DNA from: Anaerolineae bacterium
GTDB taxonomy: Bacteria > Chloroflexota > Anaerolineae > B4-G1 > SLSP01
Assembly: GCA_026645815.1 (NCBI GenBank)
Contig: JAPKMR010000005.1
Location: 52,720-116,719 of the forward strand
Direction: 5' to 3'
DNA: 64,000 nucleotides
The number at the start of each line of letters is the position of its first letter. Positions within the stretch are counted from its first letter, which is position 1. Positions 17,916-27,047 of this stretch are shown here, in pieces. The notes under the pieces were generated by a model that worked only from the letters and a program-made list of their open reading frames with translations, ran no database searches and had not been told where the DNA came from. The translations under genes and the position numbers were made by a program.

Positions 17916-19076
17916 CTAGAAGAAGCCCTTTTGCCGGGCTTTTTCGGACGTACGGGTAATAATGCCGTGTTCGAGCAGGCTGCGGTGTAGTAAACTTTCC
18001 AACGCGTTTTTGTCTTGATGGGTAACGAGTGCCAGCTCGTGTGCCCGCGCCAGGACGTAGGGATTTCCGTGCAAAATGTTAGCCTGGTGCAACAACACCG
18101 CGTGCAAGGTAATGGACCAATCCTCTCGCTCGGCAGCCCACCGTGGCGCCTCGATGCGCGCAATGACCGGCAGGCCTTGCTCGCCCAGGTTCAAATAGCA
18201 GAACCAAATCGGATGTCCTGCCACTTCGTGCTGCTTTTCATTCATGGGCGAAAGGCGCTTGAGCCAGACAGAGCGTTCACCGGGCGCCAGAAAGTGCGCC
18301 ATGAGCAGCTCATCATCCACGGCTTCGGGATGGCGTTCATCCTTATGGCGGGGTTGCCCATTGTCATCCAGGCGGCTTTGCCAGAGCAATTCGAGCAGCG
18401 CCTTCCCGCCAGGGCGCTCGATGAAGCCCACGGGCATGCCTCCTACCTCGCGCAAGCGATCAAAGGCAGCGAAGTACGCCGGCAGCAGGCTCTCGCGCTC
18501 TTCACTGGTCCTTCCGCTATAAGGCCAGAGCAAGGGGCCATCGGTGAGTGTCAGAATCGGTGTGGGTACACCCTCCGCGCGAACTTGCTCAGCCAGGGAA
18601 GTCGCCATAGCCATTTCAGCGATGGCGCGCCGCATGCCCAACTGCCCGGTGATGAGCAACCCTTCATCATCATAAAGCTCCCGCTCTGCAAAGTGCAGCT
18701 CCGCCTGTTGCAGCGGGGTGGGGGCTTGCCCATTGTAGCGAAAAACCAATGCGCCAGCCTGGAGGACATAATAAAGCGCGATAGCGTGCCGGTCGGGTGG
18801 AATCTGCGAGCCATCTACGCCGATGACGACTGTGCCGCGTGGCGGAGCAGCTGCTGTGCTGAGCCGGTTTTCCAGGGGCAAATCCAGTGGTGGAATAGCA
18901 ATTTCCTGTCCCGGCTCTAGTGCCTGAGGAAGACGTTCCCGCAAGGTGGCAGCTGGAGGGGCCATTTTCAGCCAGTGAAGCGCATATTGCAGCTCTATTT
19001 CTGCTTGCTGGCTGTATGCCTGGGTCTGTTGGCTCAGGGCTTCGATAGCGCTCTTCAGGCGTTCAAGACGTAACAT
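17916..19076 (-). CDS. nurA: NurA domain 5'-3' nuclease
   Basis: 386 aa. NurA nucleases work with the HerA translocase in DNA-end resection. The NurA fold is indicated by VVIGVDGSQIPPDR (first catalytic Asp), FAERELYDDEGLL, LTLTDGPLLWPYSG (second acidic motif) and IERPGGKALLELL. The protein starts MLRLERLKSAIEALSQQ with a helical N-terminus. The ATG at 19076 lies 7 nt after a perfect TATAAT, so the mRNA is probably leaderless; longer in-frame starts up to 19154 would place the promoter inside the gene. No herA occurs in this window. Confidence 0.85.
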   Translation of the reverse strand: MLRLERLKSAIEALSQQTQAYSQQAEIELQYALHWLKMAPPAATLRERLPQALEPGQEIAIPPLDLPLENRLSTAAAPPRGTVVIGVDGSQIPPDRHAIALYYVLQAGALVFRYNGQAPTPLQQAELHFAERELYDDEGLLITGQLGMRRAIAEMAMATSLAEQVRAEGVPTPILTLTDGPLLWPYSGRTSEERESLLPAYFAAFDRLREVGGMPVGFIERPGGKALLELLWQSRLDDNGQPRHKDERHPEAVDDELLMAHFLAPGERSVWLKRLSPMNEKQHEVAGHPIWFCYLNLGEQGLPVIARIEAPRWAAEREDWSITLHAVLLHQANILHGNPYVLARAHELALVTHQDKNALESLLHRSLLEHGIITRTSEKARQKGFF

Positions 19077-19083
19077 GGATTGC

Positions 19084-19111
19084 ATTATAACGCAGCTGAG
19101 CTTGACGGCAA
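19084..19111 (-). promoter_or_regulatory. nurA promoter (likely leaderless transcript)
   Basis: TTGCCG (19106-19111), 16-bp spacer, TATAAT (19084-19089). The expected start point coincides with ATG 19076. Confidence 0.7.
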
Positions 19112-19379
19112 CTGCTATCTTGAGAAAACTGTTCAGACTTCCATTATAAGGCACACACTGTAAAGTCCGTTAAAAAACACTTCTTCTGAGCGGGCTTCAG
19201 CTCCAGGTTGGGAAGGGGGGATGGGGCGCTTGCAACGCGCTAACGGGGGATGGCACGGCGTTCCGCCGTTCGCTGCGACGGACGCGGCTTTAGCAGCATC
19301 CTTTGGGAGGTTTGTGTAAGATAGTTGCACTTTTAGGTGACGATTTTCCCAAATTCTCTTAGATTTTGGGATTTCCCTA
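19112..19379. other. Divergent spacer nurA / dcw cluster
   Basis: No convincing gene. It contains a GC-rich dyad around 19255-19290 (CGGCGTTCCGCCG core) and an A/T-rich inverted repeat CCCAAATT...ATTTTGGG at about 19349-19371 just before the mraZ promoter, which could be an additional operator. Confidence 0.45.
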
Positions 19380-19408
19380 TTGCAAAATTTGGGAAAGTGG
19401 GCTATAAT
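19380..19408 (+). promoter_or_regulatory. dcw cluster promoter (PmraZ)
   Basis: TTGCAA (19380-19385), 17-bp spacer, TATAAT (19403-19408). It lies 88 bp upstream of mraZ and is overlapped at its downstream edge by the MraZ box array. Confidence 0.88.
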
Positions 19409-19443
19409 GTGGTAGAAAGTGGTAAAGAGTGGGGGGAAGTGGG
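19409..19443 (+). promoter_or_regulatory. MraZ operator: four GTGG boxes at 10-bp period
   Basis: GTGGT, GTGGT, GTGGG and GTGGG start at 19409, 19419, 19429 and 19439, each separated by 5 bp and so on the same DNA face. MraZ is known to bind direct repeats of this type just upstream of its own gene and repress the dcw operon. Placement directly after the -10 fits autorepression. A further GTGGG at 19397 is out of phase. Confidence 0.9.
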
Positions 19444-19496
19444 GATTTTTTCCCTCTCCCCTGTTTTGGTTTTATGCTTACTGGAGTTCAACTCAC

Positions 19497-19934
19497 ATGT
19501 TTCTGGGTCAGGCTGAATATTCACTCGATGACAAGGGCCGTGTGATCATCCCCTCTCGCTATCGCGAGACGTTGGGAGAGCGCGTCATTGTCACGCGTTC
19601 ACTTGATCCTTGTATCACATTATACCCCATGGACGTGTGGATGGAACTCGCTCAAAAAGTCAATGCGCTGCCCATGACCTCAGTTCCGGGACGCGCATTG
19701 CGCCGCCTCCTTTTTGCGGATGCTGCTGATGTCACCTCTGATCGCCAGGGGCGAATCCTGTTACCCGATCGCCTGCGCGAACATGCAGGTTTAGAGCTCT
19801 CCAGTGCTGTCCTTGTGGTGGGCCTGGATCGTTACATCGAATTTTGGAATCCCGAACGCTGGGCGGAACAAAATGCTCGCGAGTTAGCCATGCTAGAGGA
19901 AGACCCGGCGCTATGGGAGAAGCTGCAGATTTGA
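19497..19934 (+). CDS. mraZ: Transcriptional regulator MraZ
   Basis: 145 aa with two SpoVT/AbrB-like swapped-hairpin repeats: [20 protein letters not shown] and [20 protein letters not shown], each with the conserved DxxGR(V/I)xxP core. ATG 19497 begins [11 protein letters not shown], as in homologues, with TGGAG upstream; the longer frame back to 19419 overlaps the operator and is not used. It autoregulates the cluster through the box array at 19409-19443. Confidence 0.97.
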   Translation: MFLGQAEYSLDDKGRVIIPSRYRETLGERVIVTRSLDPCITLYPMDVWMELAQKVNALPMTSVPGRALRRLLFADAADVTSDRQGRILLPDRLREHAGLELSSAVLVVGLDRYIEFWNPERWAEQNARELAMLEEDPALWEKLQI

Positions 19935-20905
19935 GCGTGACGTCTGCAGCCCGGGATTTGCCAAGACATCTTCCCGTGCTGCTAAACGAAGTGCTGGAGG
20001 GTCTTGCAGCCAAATCCGGCGGGATGTACATTGACGGGACGGTTGGGGGCGGGGGACATGCGGCGGCTCTGCTAGAAGCCAGCGCACCGGATGGATGCTT
20101 GCTGGGCTTCGATAGAGATCCCCACGCAGTAGCTCGTGCGCAAGCGCGACTTCAGGCTTTCGGTTCGAGAGTTCGCATCATCCATACAGCCTATACGGCT
20201 TTGGAAGCCGTCGCCCAGGTTGAGGGATTTCTGTCTGTTGATGGCGTGCTCTTGGACCTGGGTTTTTCATCTTACCAGGTAGATGACCCGGAACGCGGTT
20301 TTGCTTTTCGGCATGAGGGACCGTTGGATATGCGTTTTGATCCAACGACTTCGGAGCCTACGGCGGCGGAACTGGTCAATGAATTACCGGAGAGCGAGCT
20401 GGCGGCGTTGTTGTGGCGTTATGGCGAAGAGCCGCGCAGCCGGGTGATTGCCAGAGCTATTGTGGCTGCGCGACCGGTACACAGCACGCAACATCTGGCG
20501 CAGGTCATCTTCGCCGCGGTAGGGCGTGGGTCTTCGCGTTCGGTGCACGGGGAGCGTCGCCCGGCGACACACCCGGCGACACGCACTTTTCAGGCGCTAC
20601 GCATTGTAGTCAATGGGGAATTGGAGGCGTTGGAAGCGGTCTTACCGCAAACGCTCACCGTTTTGCGACCCGGTGGGCGACTGGCAGTGATTACGTTTCA
20701 CTCATTAGAGGATCGTATGGTAAAGCGTTTTTTCCAGCAGGCAGTGCATCCCTGCATTTGCCCGCCCGCAGCACCAATTTGCACGTGCGGGCGGCAGCCT
20801 ACGTTGCGGCTGATAACGCGTAAACCACTTACGCCCGGCGCTGACGAGCTCGCGGCTAATCCGCGTAGCCGTAGCGCCAAATTGCGTATCGCAGAGAGGT
20901 TATAG
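19913..20905 (+). CDS. rsmH: 16S rRNA (cytosine1402-N4)-methyltransferase
   Basis: 330 aa, SAM-dependent. Visible motifs: [28 protein letters not shown] (SAM loop), [62 protein letters not shown] and the C-terminal [13 protein letters not shown] 19913 overlaps the mraZ end by 22 nt and has GAGGAAG upstream. Second gene of the cluster, as usual. Confidence 0.97.
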   Translation: MGEAADLSVTSAARDLPRHLPVLLNEVLEGLAAKSGGMYIDGTVGGGGHAAALLEASAPDGCLLGFDRDPHAVARAQARLQAFGSRVRIIHTAYTALEAVAQVEGFLSVDGVLLDLGFSSYQVDDPERGFAFRHEGPLDMRFDPTTSEPTAAELVNELPESELAALLWRYGEEPRSRVIARAIVAARPVHSTQHLAQVIFAAVGRGSSRSVHGERRPATHPATRTFQALRIVVNGELEALEAVLPQTLTVLRPGGRLAVITFHSLEDRMVKRFFQQAVHPCICPPAAPICTCGRQPTLRLITRKPLTPGADELAANPRSRSAKLRIAERL

Positions 20906-20906
20906 C

Positions 20907-21233
20907 ATGAGCGTGACCTGGCAGAAACGGACCCATGGTGTTCAACGGCACAAGGAAGCCTTTGATCGTGCGTTAGCGCGAGTGTTTTTGGGAGGCGTCA
21001 TCGTGGTCACCCTGTTAGGCTCACTTTACCTGGGACTGGTGGCGATGAACACGCGACTTTCAGGACAGGTCTGGCAGATGGAAGAGGGTATTGCGGAATG
21101 GCGTCGCCAGAATGAGGCGCTGACGGTGGAGATTGCTCGCTTGAGCAGCATTCCGGTGTTGCAACAGCGTTCGATAGCCCTGGGTTATGCACCCGCGGCA
21201 AATATACATTATCTAGTCTTACCCGAGCCATAG
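20907..21233 (+). CDS. FtsL-like divisome membrane protein
   Basis: 108 aa: basic cytoplasmic N-terminus, one helix (FLGGVIVVTLLGSLYLGLVAM), then a coiled coil (SGQVWQMEEGIAEWRRQNEALTVEIARL) and a short tail. Size, topology and position between rsmH and ftsI fit FtsL/DivIC, although sequence conservation in this family is too low for certainty. It starts 1 nt after the rsmH stop. Confidence 0.8.
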   Translation: MSVTWQKRTHGVQRHKEAFDRALARVFLGGVIVVTLLGSLYLGLVAMNTRLSGQVWQMEEGIAEWRRQNEALTVEIARLSSIPVLQQRSIALGYAPAANIHYLVLPEP

Positions 21234-21234
21234 C

Positions 21235-22959
21235 ATGTTACGCGATCCAGAATCTCGTTTACGCTTGATTGCCTTATTACTGATTGCACTGCTGCTCCTG
21301 ATTGTGGGGCAGCTGGTGCGTTTACAGGTCTTTGAGCATCCGCGGTACGTGGCTGAGGCAAAGCAGATGCTCGAACGTCAGTATTCGCTACCGGCAGCGC
21401 CTATGGGTAAAGTGCTGGATCGCAACGGGGCGCTTTTGGTGGGCAACCTTCCAGTTTTTGAGGTGGATGCCTATCTGGAACGCGACGATGAGACGGCAGA
21501 TATTATCCCGAAGCTGGCGGTGGTGTTGAACCGCCCCGAATTGGAATTGCAGGCAGCACTGACCTTCAGAGAATCCTATACCAGGACGCATTTGTGGGCG
21601 CCTTTGGCGCGGGATGTGACTTCCGATACCGTGAAGCAGGTGCGAGCGATGGGCCTGCCCTGGGTCACCATCACACCCACCTGGAAGCGCTATTATACCG
21701 AAGCGGCGCTGGCCTCACATGTGTTGGGTTTTGTCAATGCTGAGGGCTATGGCTATGGGGTGCAGGCTTATCAATGGCGCCTGCTCTACACCCCCCCTGA
21801 ACTCTCTGCAGGTGTGATTTCCGGGCAGAATAAGCCCTTGCCCGAGGAGGTTGCCAAACGGGCAAACACGCCCGTTCCCGGTGTCACTTTGAGGCTGACG
21901 CTTGATCGCACGATTCAAGCCTACGTCGAAGGGGAGTTGGATAAAGCCTTGCTGGAATATAAGGCAGAAGCCGGTACAGTTATTGTCATGAATCCTCAAA
22001 CGGGAGAGATTCTGGCAATGGTCAGCCGTCCTGCATATGAGCCTACACGGTATGCCGATTATGCGCTGACCAATCAAACTGGACTTTTTGTGGATCCGGC
22101 GATCAGCAAAGCTTATGAACCTGGCTCGGTGTTCAAGCTGATTCCCGCGGCGGCAGCGCTGGATTCGGGCCTGGTGGATACTAACTGGACGTACGAGGAT
22201 ACGGGAGTAATTGAGTACGGCGGCGTGGTGGTACGAAATTCGGATCGCAGTGCCCACGGAACGCAGAACCTTGAAGGCTTGTTGGCGCGTTCGCTCAATG
22301 TTGGGGCGGCCACATTGACCACCCGTGTTTTAGGGGCAGAACGTTTTTACAAATATGTGACCGCTTTTGGTTTTGGACAAGTCACGCACATTGAGCTGGC
22401 GAATGAGATGCAGGGCTTGGTTCACATGCCCGAAGACTGGGATTGGCAAGATGGTTTTCTGGCGACCAATTCTTTCGGGCAGGGAATCGCCGTGACACCT
22501 TTGCAGATGGCGACGGCGGTAGCCGCCATCGCCAATGATGGTGTCATGATGCGACCCTACATCGTTGCCGAGCGCATTTCGTCGGATGGCAACAGTGTGC
22601 GGATTGACCAGACGCCCTTGGGACAGCCCATCTCGGCTGAAGCCGCCCAAACGTTGACCGAATTGATGGCGCGTTCCCTCGAGACGCGGATGAAGCAGGC
22701 CACGGTTCCGGGGTATCGCGTCGCCGGCAAATCCGGCACGGCCCAGATTCCGGTCTCCGGCGTCTATGACCCGAATCACGTTATCGCCTCCTTCGTGGGT
22801 TTTGGCCCGTTGCCAGACCCGCAGGTGTTGATTCTGGTGAAATTGGACCGCCCGGCGATTGATCCCGCGTTGCGTTGGGGTTCACAGACGGCAGCGCCGC
22901 TTTTCCAGCGGATTGCAGCGCGGCTGTTTGTCCTGTTGCATATCCCGCCGGCGGAATAA
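21235..22959 (+). CDS. ftsI: Division peptidoglycan transpeptidase (PBP3-type)
   Basis: 574 aa class B PBP that crosslinks septal peptidoglycan. N-terminal anchor helix (LIALLLIALLLLIVGQLVRLQ), dimerisation/pedestal domain, then the transpeptidase with SVFK near residue 298 (catalytic Ser), SLN near 353 and KSGT near 498. No C-terminal PASTA domains. It starts 1 nt after the ftsL-like gene. Normally followed by murE, which is absent here. Confidence 0.97.
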   Translation: MLRDPESRLRLIALLLIALLLLIVGQLVRLQVFEHPRYVAEAKQMLERQYSLPAAPMGKVLDRNGALLVGNLPVFEVDAYLERDDETADIIPKLAVVLNRPELELQAALTFRESYTRTHLWAPLARDVTSDTVKQVRAMGLPWVTITPTWKRYYTEAALASHVLGFVNAEGYGYGVQAYQWRLLYTPPELSAGVISGQNKPLPEEVAKRANTPVPGVTLRLTLDRTIQAYVEGELDKALLEYKAEAGTVIVMNPQTGEILAMVSRPAYEPTRYADYALTNQTGLFVDPAISKAYEPGSVFKLIPAAAALDSGLVDTNWTYEDTGVIEYGGVVVRNSDRSAHGTQNLEGLLARSLNVGAATLTTRVLGAERFYKYVTAFGFGQVTHIELANEMQGLVHMPEDWDWQDGFLATNSFGQGIAVTPLQMATAVAAIANDGVMMRPYIVAERISSDGNSVRIDQTPLGQPISAEAAQTLTELMARSLETRMKQATVPGYRVAGKSGTAQIPVSGVYDPNHVIASFVGFGPLPDPQVLILVKLDRPAIDPALRWGSQTAAPLFQRIAARLFVLLHIPPAE

Positions 22960-22977
22960 GAGCGGTTGGAAAAACTG

Positions 22978-24468
22978 ATGGCACGTCCGAATAATCAAGA
23001 ATCCCTACAGCGCTGTTTGACACTGGCAGACCTGATCGAAGGTTTGGGCGGAATTCGCCCCTCGAATCTGGAACTGCCGGTGAGCCTTGTGATAGATTCG
23101 CGCAAGGCAGAGCCTGGGACGGTTTTCCTTGCATTCCGCGGCGAGAATGTGGACGGACACGCCTTTGTGAGTGATGCTTTCACCCGGGGCGCCGTGGCGG
23201 CGGTGGTAGATGCCGCGGCGTTTGCCGCTGACGTTTCGATTCTGGATCTCACACAGGACCCACAGCCGGGTGTGGCGGTGGATCCGCCCGTGATTATTCG
23301 CGTGCCTGATGTGTTGCAGAGCCTCCAGAGGGCGGCTGCTTTCTGGCGTCAGCAGTTTGATGTTCGCGTCATTGGCATAACCGGCAGTGTGGGGAAAACA
23401 ACCACAAAGGAAGTGACCACACGGGTTCTGCAGCAGCGTTACCGTGTCCTGCACAGCACGGGTTCGTACAATAACGAGATTGGATTGCCGCTGACCCTGC
23501 TACAGCTGACTTCTGAGCACGAGCTCGTGGTGCTGGAGATGGGGATGTACGTGCAGGGCGATATCCGCAGTCTTGCGAAGATTGCGCGCCCACAGATTGG
23601 CATCCTGACCAATGTGGAGCCAGTACATGCGGAGCGTGCGGGAACACTGGAGAACATTGCCTTGGGAAAGCGTGAGCTGGTCGAGGCGCTGCCACCTGCA
23701 CCGGAGGGCTTGGCGATTCTCAATTACGATGACCCCCGGGTGCGAGCCATGGCAGAAGTGGCGCAGGCGCGTGTCTTCACCTACGGTTTGGATCCACAGG
23801 CAGACTTGTGGGCTGATGAGGTGGAGAGCCTGGGTCTGGAAGGGATGCGCGCCCGATTGCACTATGGGCAGGAGTCTTGGGATGTGTTTGCGCCGCTCTT
23901 AGGGCGGCATAGCGTTCATACGCTGCTGCGTGCTGCAGCGGTGGGCCTGACATCCGGGCTGAGCTGGCAGGAGATTATTGTGGGTTTACAGACGCCAGGA
24001 GCGCAGTTGCGACTGGTCTCAGTGCGGGGACCACGGCAGAGTTTGGTGCTCGATGATACCTATAACTCCAGCCCACCTTCGGCCCTGGCGGCACTCAATC
24101 TGTTGGCAGACCTTGGTGCATCAAGGCTTGGTGCGCCAGGCCTTGGCGGGCGCGGCATCGCGGTATTGGGCGATATGCTGGAGCTGGGCAAATACGAGGA
24201 AGACGGGCATCTCACAGTGGGCTGTCATACTGCAGCTGTCGCAGCACAATTGGTGACGGTGGGACCTCGGGGTGCGCTCATTGCTCGTGGCGCTCGTTCC
24301 TGTGGCATGTCCTCCGAACAGGTGCACGAAGTTGCCAATAACGAGGAAGCTCTTGCGTGCTTGTTGGCGCTGCTCGAGCCAAACGATGTGATCTTGGTCA
24401 AGGGATCGCGTGCGATGCACATGGAAGAGATTGTACAAGCCTTGGTGCGCGCGGCAGGGGAGCAATAG
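22978..24468 (+). CDS. murF: UDP-MurNAc-tripeptide:D-Ala-D-Ala ligase
   Basis: About 496 aa Mur ligase adding D-Ala-D-Ala to the UDP-MurNAc-tripeptide. Motifs: DSRKAEPGTVFLAFRGENVDGH (N-domain), GITGSVGKTTTKE P-loop near 140, SYNNEIGLPLTLL, EMGM, and LDDTYNSSPPSALAALN in the C-domain. ATG 22978 is preferred; a TTG at 22966 would add four residues. MurF follows ftsI directly. Confidence 0.96.
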   Translation: MARPNNQESLQRCLTLADLIEGLGGIRPSNLELPVSLVIDSRKAEPGTVFLAFRGENVDGHAFVSDAFTRGAVAAVVDAAAFAADVSILDLTQDPQPGVAVDPPVIIRVPDVLQSLQRAAAFWRQQFDVRVIGITGSVGKTTTKEVTTRVLQQRYRVLHSTGSYNNEIGLPLTLLQLTSEHELVVLEMGMYVQGDIRSLAKIARPQIGILTNVEPVHAERAGTLENIALGKRELVEALPPAPEGLAILNYDDPRVRAMAEVAQARVFTYGLDPQADLWADEVESLGLEGMRARLHYGQESWDVFAPLLGRHSVHTLLRAAAVGLTSGLSWQEIIVGLQTPGAQLRLVSVRGPRQSLVLDDTYNSSPPSALAALNLLADLGASRLGAPGLGGRGIAVLGDMLELGKYEEDGHLTVGCHTAAVAAQLVTVGPRGALIARGARSCGMSSEQVHEVANNEEALACLLALLEPNDVILVKGSRAMHMEEIVQALVRAAGEQ

Positions 24469-24476
24469 AGGTCGCT

Positions 24477-25853
24477 ATGTTGACGCCTGAAGACACAGTG
24501 GTGATTCTGGGATTCGCACGACAGGGCAAGGCGCTGGCGCGTTACTTCGCCGGGCAGGGTGTGTCTGTCGTGGTTTCAGACCGGCGCTCTTCGGAGGCGT
24601 TGGCTGCTGATATCGCAGAGCTCGACACATTGCCAATCCGTTATGTGCTCGGCGCACATCCCGAGAGTTTGCTGGATAACTGCACGCTCTTATGTCTGAG
24701 CGGCGGAGTCTCGGCGGATTTGCCCCTGGTGGTTGAGGCGCAGCGGCGCGGTATCCCGGTGAGCAACGACGCCGATGAATTCCTTCGGAACTCTCCGGCG
24801 CCTGTATTGGGCATTACCGGTTCGGCGGGTAAGACCACCACTACCGCGCTCGTGGGCGCCATGATTCGCGAAGCCGGTTTCCAAACCTGGGTTGGGGGCA
24901 ATATCGGCAATCCATTGATTAGCGATTTGGCGCGCATGACGCCTGCTGACCGGGTAGTGATGGAACTGTCGAGTTTCCAGCTGGAATTGATGTCGTGCAG
25001 CCCGCACATTGCCGCGGTGCTCAACATCACTCCCAACCATCTCGACCGGCACAAGACCATGGAAGCCTATATTGCGGCTAAGGCTCATATCGTCACCCAC
25101 CAAAACTCGGAGGATGTGGCGGTCCTGAGTTTTGATGAGCCGAATGCACGCGGGTTGGCGCATCAAACGCCGGCGCAGGTGCGCTATTTTAGCGGTTCGT
25201 CCGAGGTGGAGACGGGAGCATTCCTGCGGGGTGAGACTCTGATCTTACGCCGCGAGAATCAGGAGTGGGAAATCTGCCACAGGCGTGATATTCGCTTGCG
25301 TGGCTTTCACAATGCCGTCAACACATTAGCAGCGGTAGTTCTGAGCGATGCTGCCGGCGCCCCCGTCGAGGCGATGCGTCGCGCTATTATGAATTTCACC
25401 GGTGTTGAACACCGGTTGGAAGTTGTTCGACGCTGGCGCAACGTGCTATGGATCAACGATTCGATAGCAACGGCGCCCGAACGGGTACTGGCAGCTTTGG
25501 CAGCATTCGATGAGCCTTTGGTACTTCTGGCGGGCGGACGCGACAAGGATTTGTTTTGGGAGACTTTTGCGTTTGAGGTGGTGCGACGCGTGCGGGTGTT
25601 GGTGCTATTTGGCGAGGCAATGTCGTTGATTGATGCGCACGTAAGTAACGCGCTGCTGGAAGCCACCGGTCCACGCAAACTGGAGAAAATCATCCATGCA
25701 GGTACGCTGGAGCAGGCTGTTAGTGAAGCGGCGCGCTGGGCGCAATCCGGTGAGGTGGTTTTGCTCTCGCCCGGTGGTACGAGTTACGACGCGTTCCGTG
25801 ACTTTGCAGAGCGGGGGGAACAATTCCGCACCTTGGTGCGTGCGCTCAAGTAG
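24477..25853 (+). CDS. murD: UDP-MurNAc-L-Ala:D-Glu ligase
   Basis: 458 aa. N-domain VVILGFARQGKALARYFAGQG, P-loop GITGSAGKTTTTALVG near 115, GGNIGNPL, MELSSFQLE, NITPNHLDRHKTMEAY, ending in the MurD-type ILLAGGRDKD-like segment (VLLAGGRDKDL) and LLSPGGTSYDAFRDFAERGEQF. The ATG at 24477 is 8 nt after murF; the open frame further upstream lies inside murF. mraY, usually between murF and murD, is not here. Confidence 0.97.
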   Translation: MLTPEDTVVILGFARQGKALARYFAGQGVSVVVSDRRSSEALAADIAELDTLPIRYVLGAHPESLLDNCTLLCLSGGVSADLPLVVEAQRRGIPVSNDADEFLRNSPAPVLGITGSAGKTTTTALVGAMIREAGFQTWVGGNIGNPLISDLARMTPADRVVMELSSFQLELMSCSPHIAAVLNITPNHLDRHKTMEAYIAAKAHIVTHQNSEDVAVLSFDEPNARGLAHQTPAQVRYFSGSSEVETGAFLRGETLILRRENQEWEICHRRDIRLRGFHNAVNTLAAVVLSDAAGAPVEAMRRAIMNFTGVEHRLEVVRRWRNVLWINDSIATAPERVLAALAAFDEPLVLLAGGRDKDLFWETFAFEVVRRVRVLVLFGEAMSLIDAHVSNALLEATGPRKLEKIIHAGTLEQAVSEAARWAQSGEVVLLSPGGTSYDAFRDFAERGEQFRTLVRALK

Positions 25854-25871
25854 TTGCGCGAAAGGTAAAAC

Positions 25872-27047
25872 ATGGCAGCAAAAGCAAAGAACAAACCCGT
25901 GCACATAGACTCGCTCCTGCTGGTGACGGTGGCAGCGCTAGTATCTTTTGGCCTGCTCATGCTCTACAGCGCCACGCTTTATGTGGATGTCTCTTTCTGG
26001 CATCAGCAGATCAGGTGGGTGTTTCTGGGCTTGCTGGCTATGGCAGCTGCAGCCTATTTCCCTTACACACTCTTGCAGAAGCTGGCAGTCCCCATCATTT
26101 TCGCCACCATTGTGCTGCTGATCGTGGTGCTCCTATTCGGCAATACGATTCTGGGCGCACAGCGTTCTTTCGAAGTGTTGGGCATTTCAATTCAGCCGGG
26201 TGTGCTGGCGCGACTGGCAACGGTCATCTATATCGCTGCCTGGTTGTCTTCCAAGGGCGAGCAATTACATCAGTTGCGCTATGGATTGTTTCCCTTTGCT
26301 GTAATTTTAGGCGTACTGTGTGCCCTGGTAGCCTTGCAACCGGACCTGAGCATTGCATTGTTGCTCGCGGCGACAGGGTTTTTGATGTTCTTCTTCGCCG
26401 GTGGCGATCCAATCCAGATTTTTCTTTCGTTGTTGATAGGGGGCGGGGCTTTCGGCATGATAGCATGGCAACTGACCCATGCCCGCGAACGCCTGATCAA
26501 TTACGTGGCTGCATTGAAGGACCCCTCGCAACTATCCTACCATGCACAGCGCTCGGTGATGGCCATAGCTGAGGGTGGGTTTTTTGGTCTAGGCATCGGC
26601 AATGGACGTTTGAAAACCGGTTATCTGCCTGTACCGCACACCGATTCGATCTTTGCCGTAATCGGTGAAGAAGCGGGGTTGATTGGCCTGTTGTTAGTGC
26701 TGGGGCTTTTTACATTATTTGCTTACCGTGGTTATCGCATTGCACTGGAAACTTCAGACCCCTTTGGCGCGTTGCTGGCTTTCGGTGTAACGACGATGAT
26801 CGTCCTGGCGGCATTGTTGAATATCTTGGTTATGACGGGTTTAGTGCCGTTTACTGGGACGGCGTTGCCCTTCTTTTCTTATGGTGGTTCGGAGATGTTG
26901 GTCACTCTGACCGGTGTGGGCTTGCTCGTGGGGATTTCCCGTGGGCGCCCCAAAGGAGACTGGAATGCGATTCTGGATCGTAGCTGGCGGAACTGGCGGG
27001 CACGTTTATCCCGCGATGTCCGTCGTGCAGGCCTTCCGGGACATTAA
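25872..27047 (+). CDS. ftsW: SEDS-family septal glycosyltransferase FtsW
   Basis: 391 aa, about ten membrane helices. SEDS hallmarks: QPDLSIALLLA (the catalytic Asp region), the loop YHAQRSVMAIAEGGFFGLGIGNGRLKTGYLPVPHTDSIFAVIGEEAGLIG, and FTGTALPFFSYGGSEMLVTL near the C-terminus. It polymerises lipid II with FtsI. The C-terminal tail runs 83 nt past the murG start. Confidence 0.96.
   Translation: MAAKAKNKPVHIDSLLLVTVAALVSFGLLMLYSATLYVDVSFWHQQIRWVFLGLLAMAAAAYFPYTLLQKLAVPIIFATIVLLIVVLLFGNTILGAQRSFEVLGISIQPGVLARLATVIYIAAWLSSKGEQLHQLRYGLFPFAVILGVLCALVALQPDLSIALLLAATGFLMFFFAGGDPIQIFLSLLIGGGAFGMIAWQLTHARERLINYVAALKDPSQLSYHAQRSVMAIAEGGFFGLGIGNGRLKTGYLPVPHTDSIFAVIGEEAGLIGLLLVLGLFTLFAYRGYRIALETSDPFGALLAFGVTTMIVLAALLNILVMTGLVPFTGTALPFFSYGGSEMLVTLTGVGLLVGISRGRPKGDWNAILDRSWRNWRARLSRDVRRAGLPGH

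Noticed and set aside
19409..19443. Short tandem repeats as a possible CRISPR or microsatellite
   Set aside because: The 10-bp period GTGG boxes next to mraZ are explained as the MraZ operator; no CRISPR-type repeat-spacer array was seen anywhere in the window.
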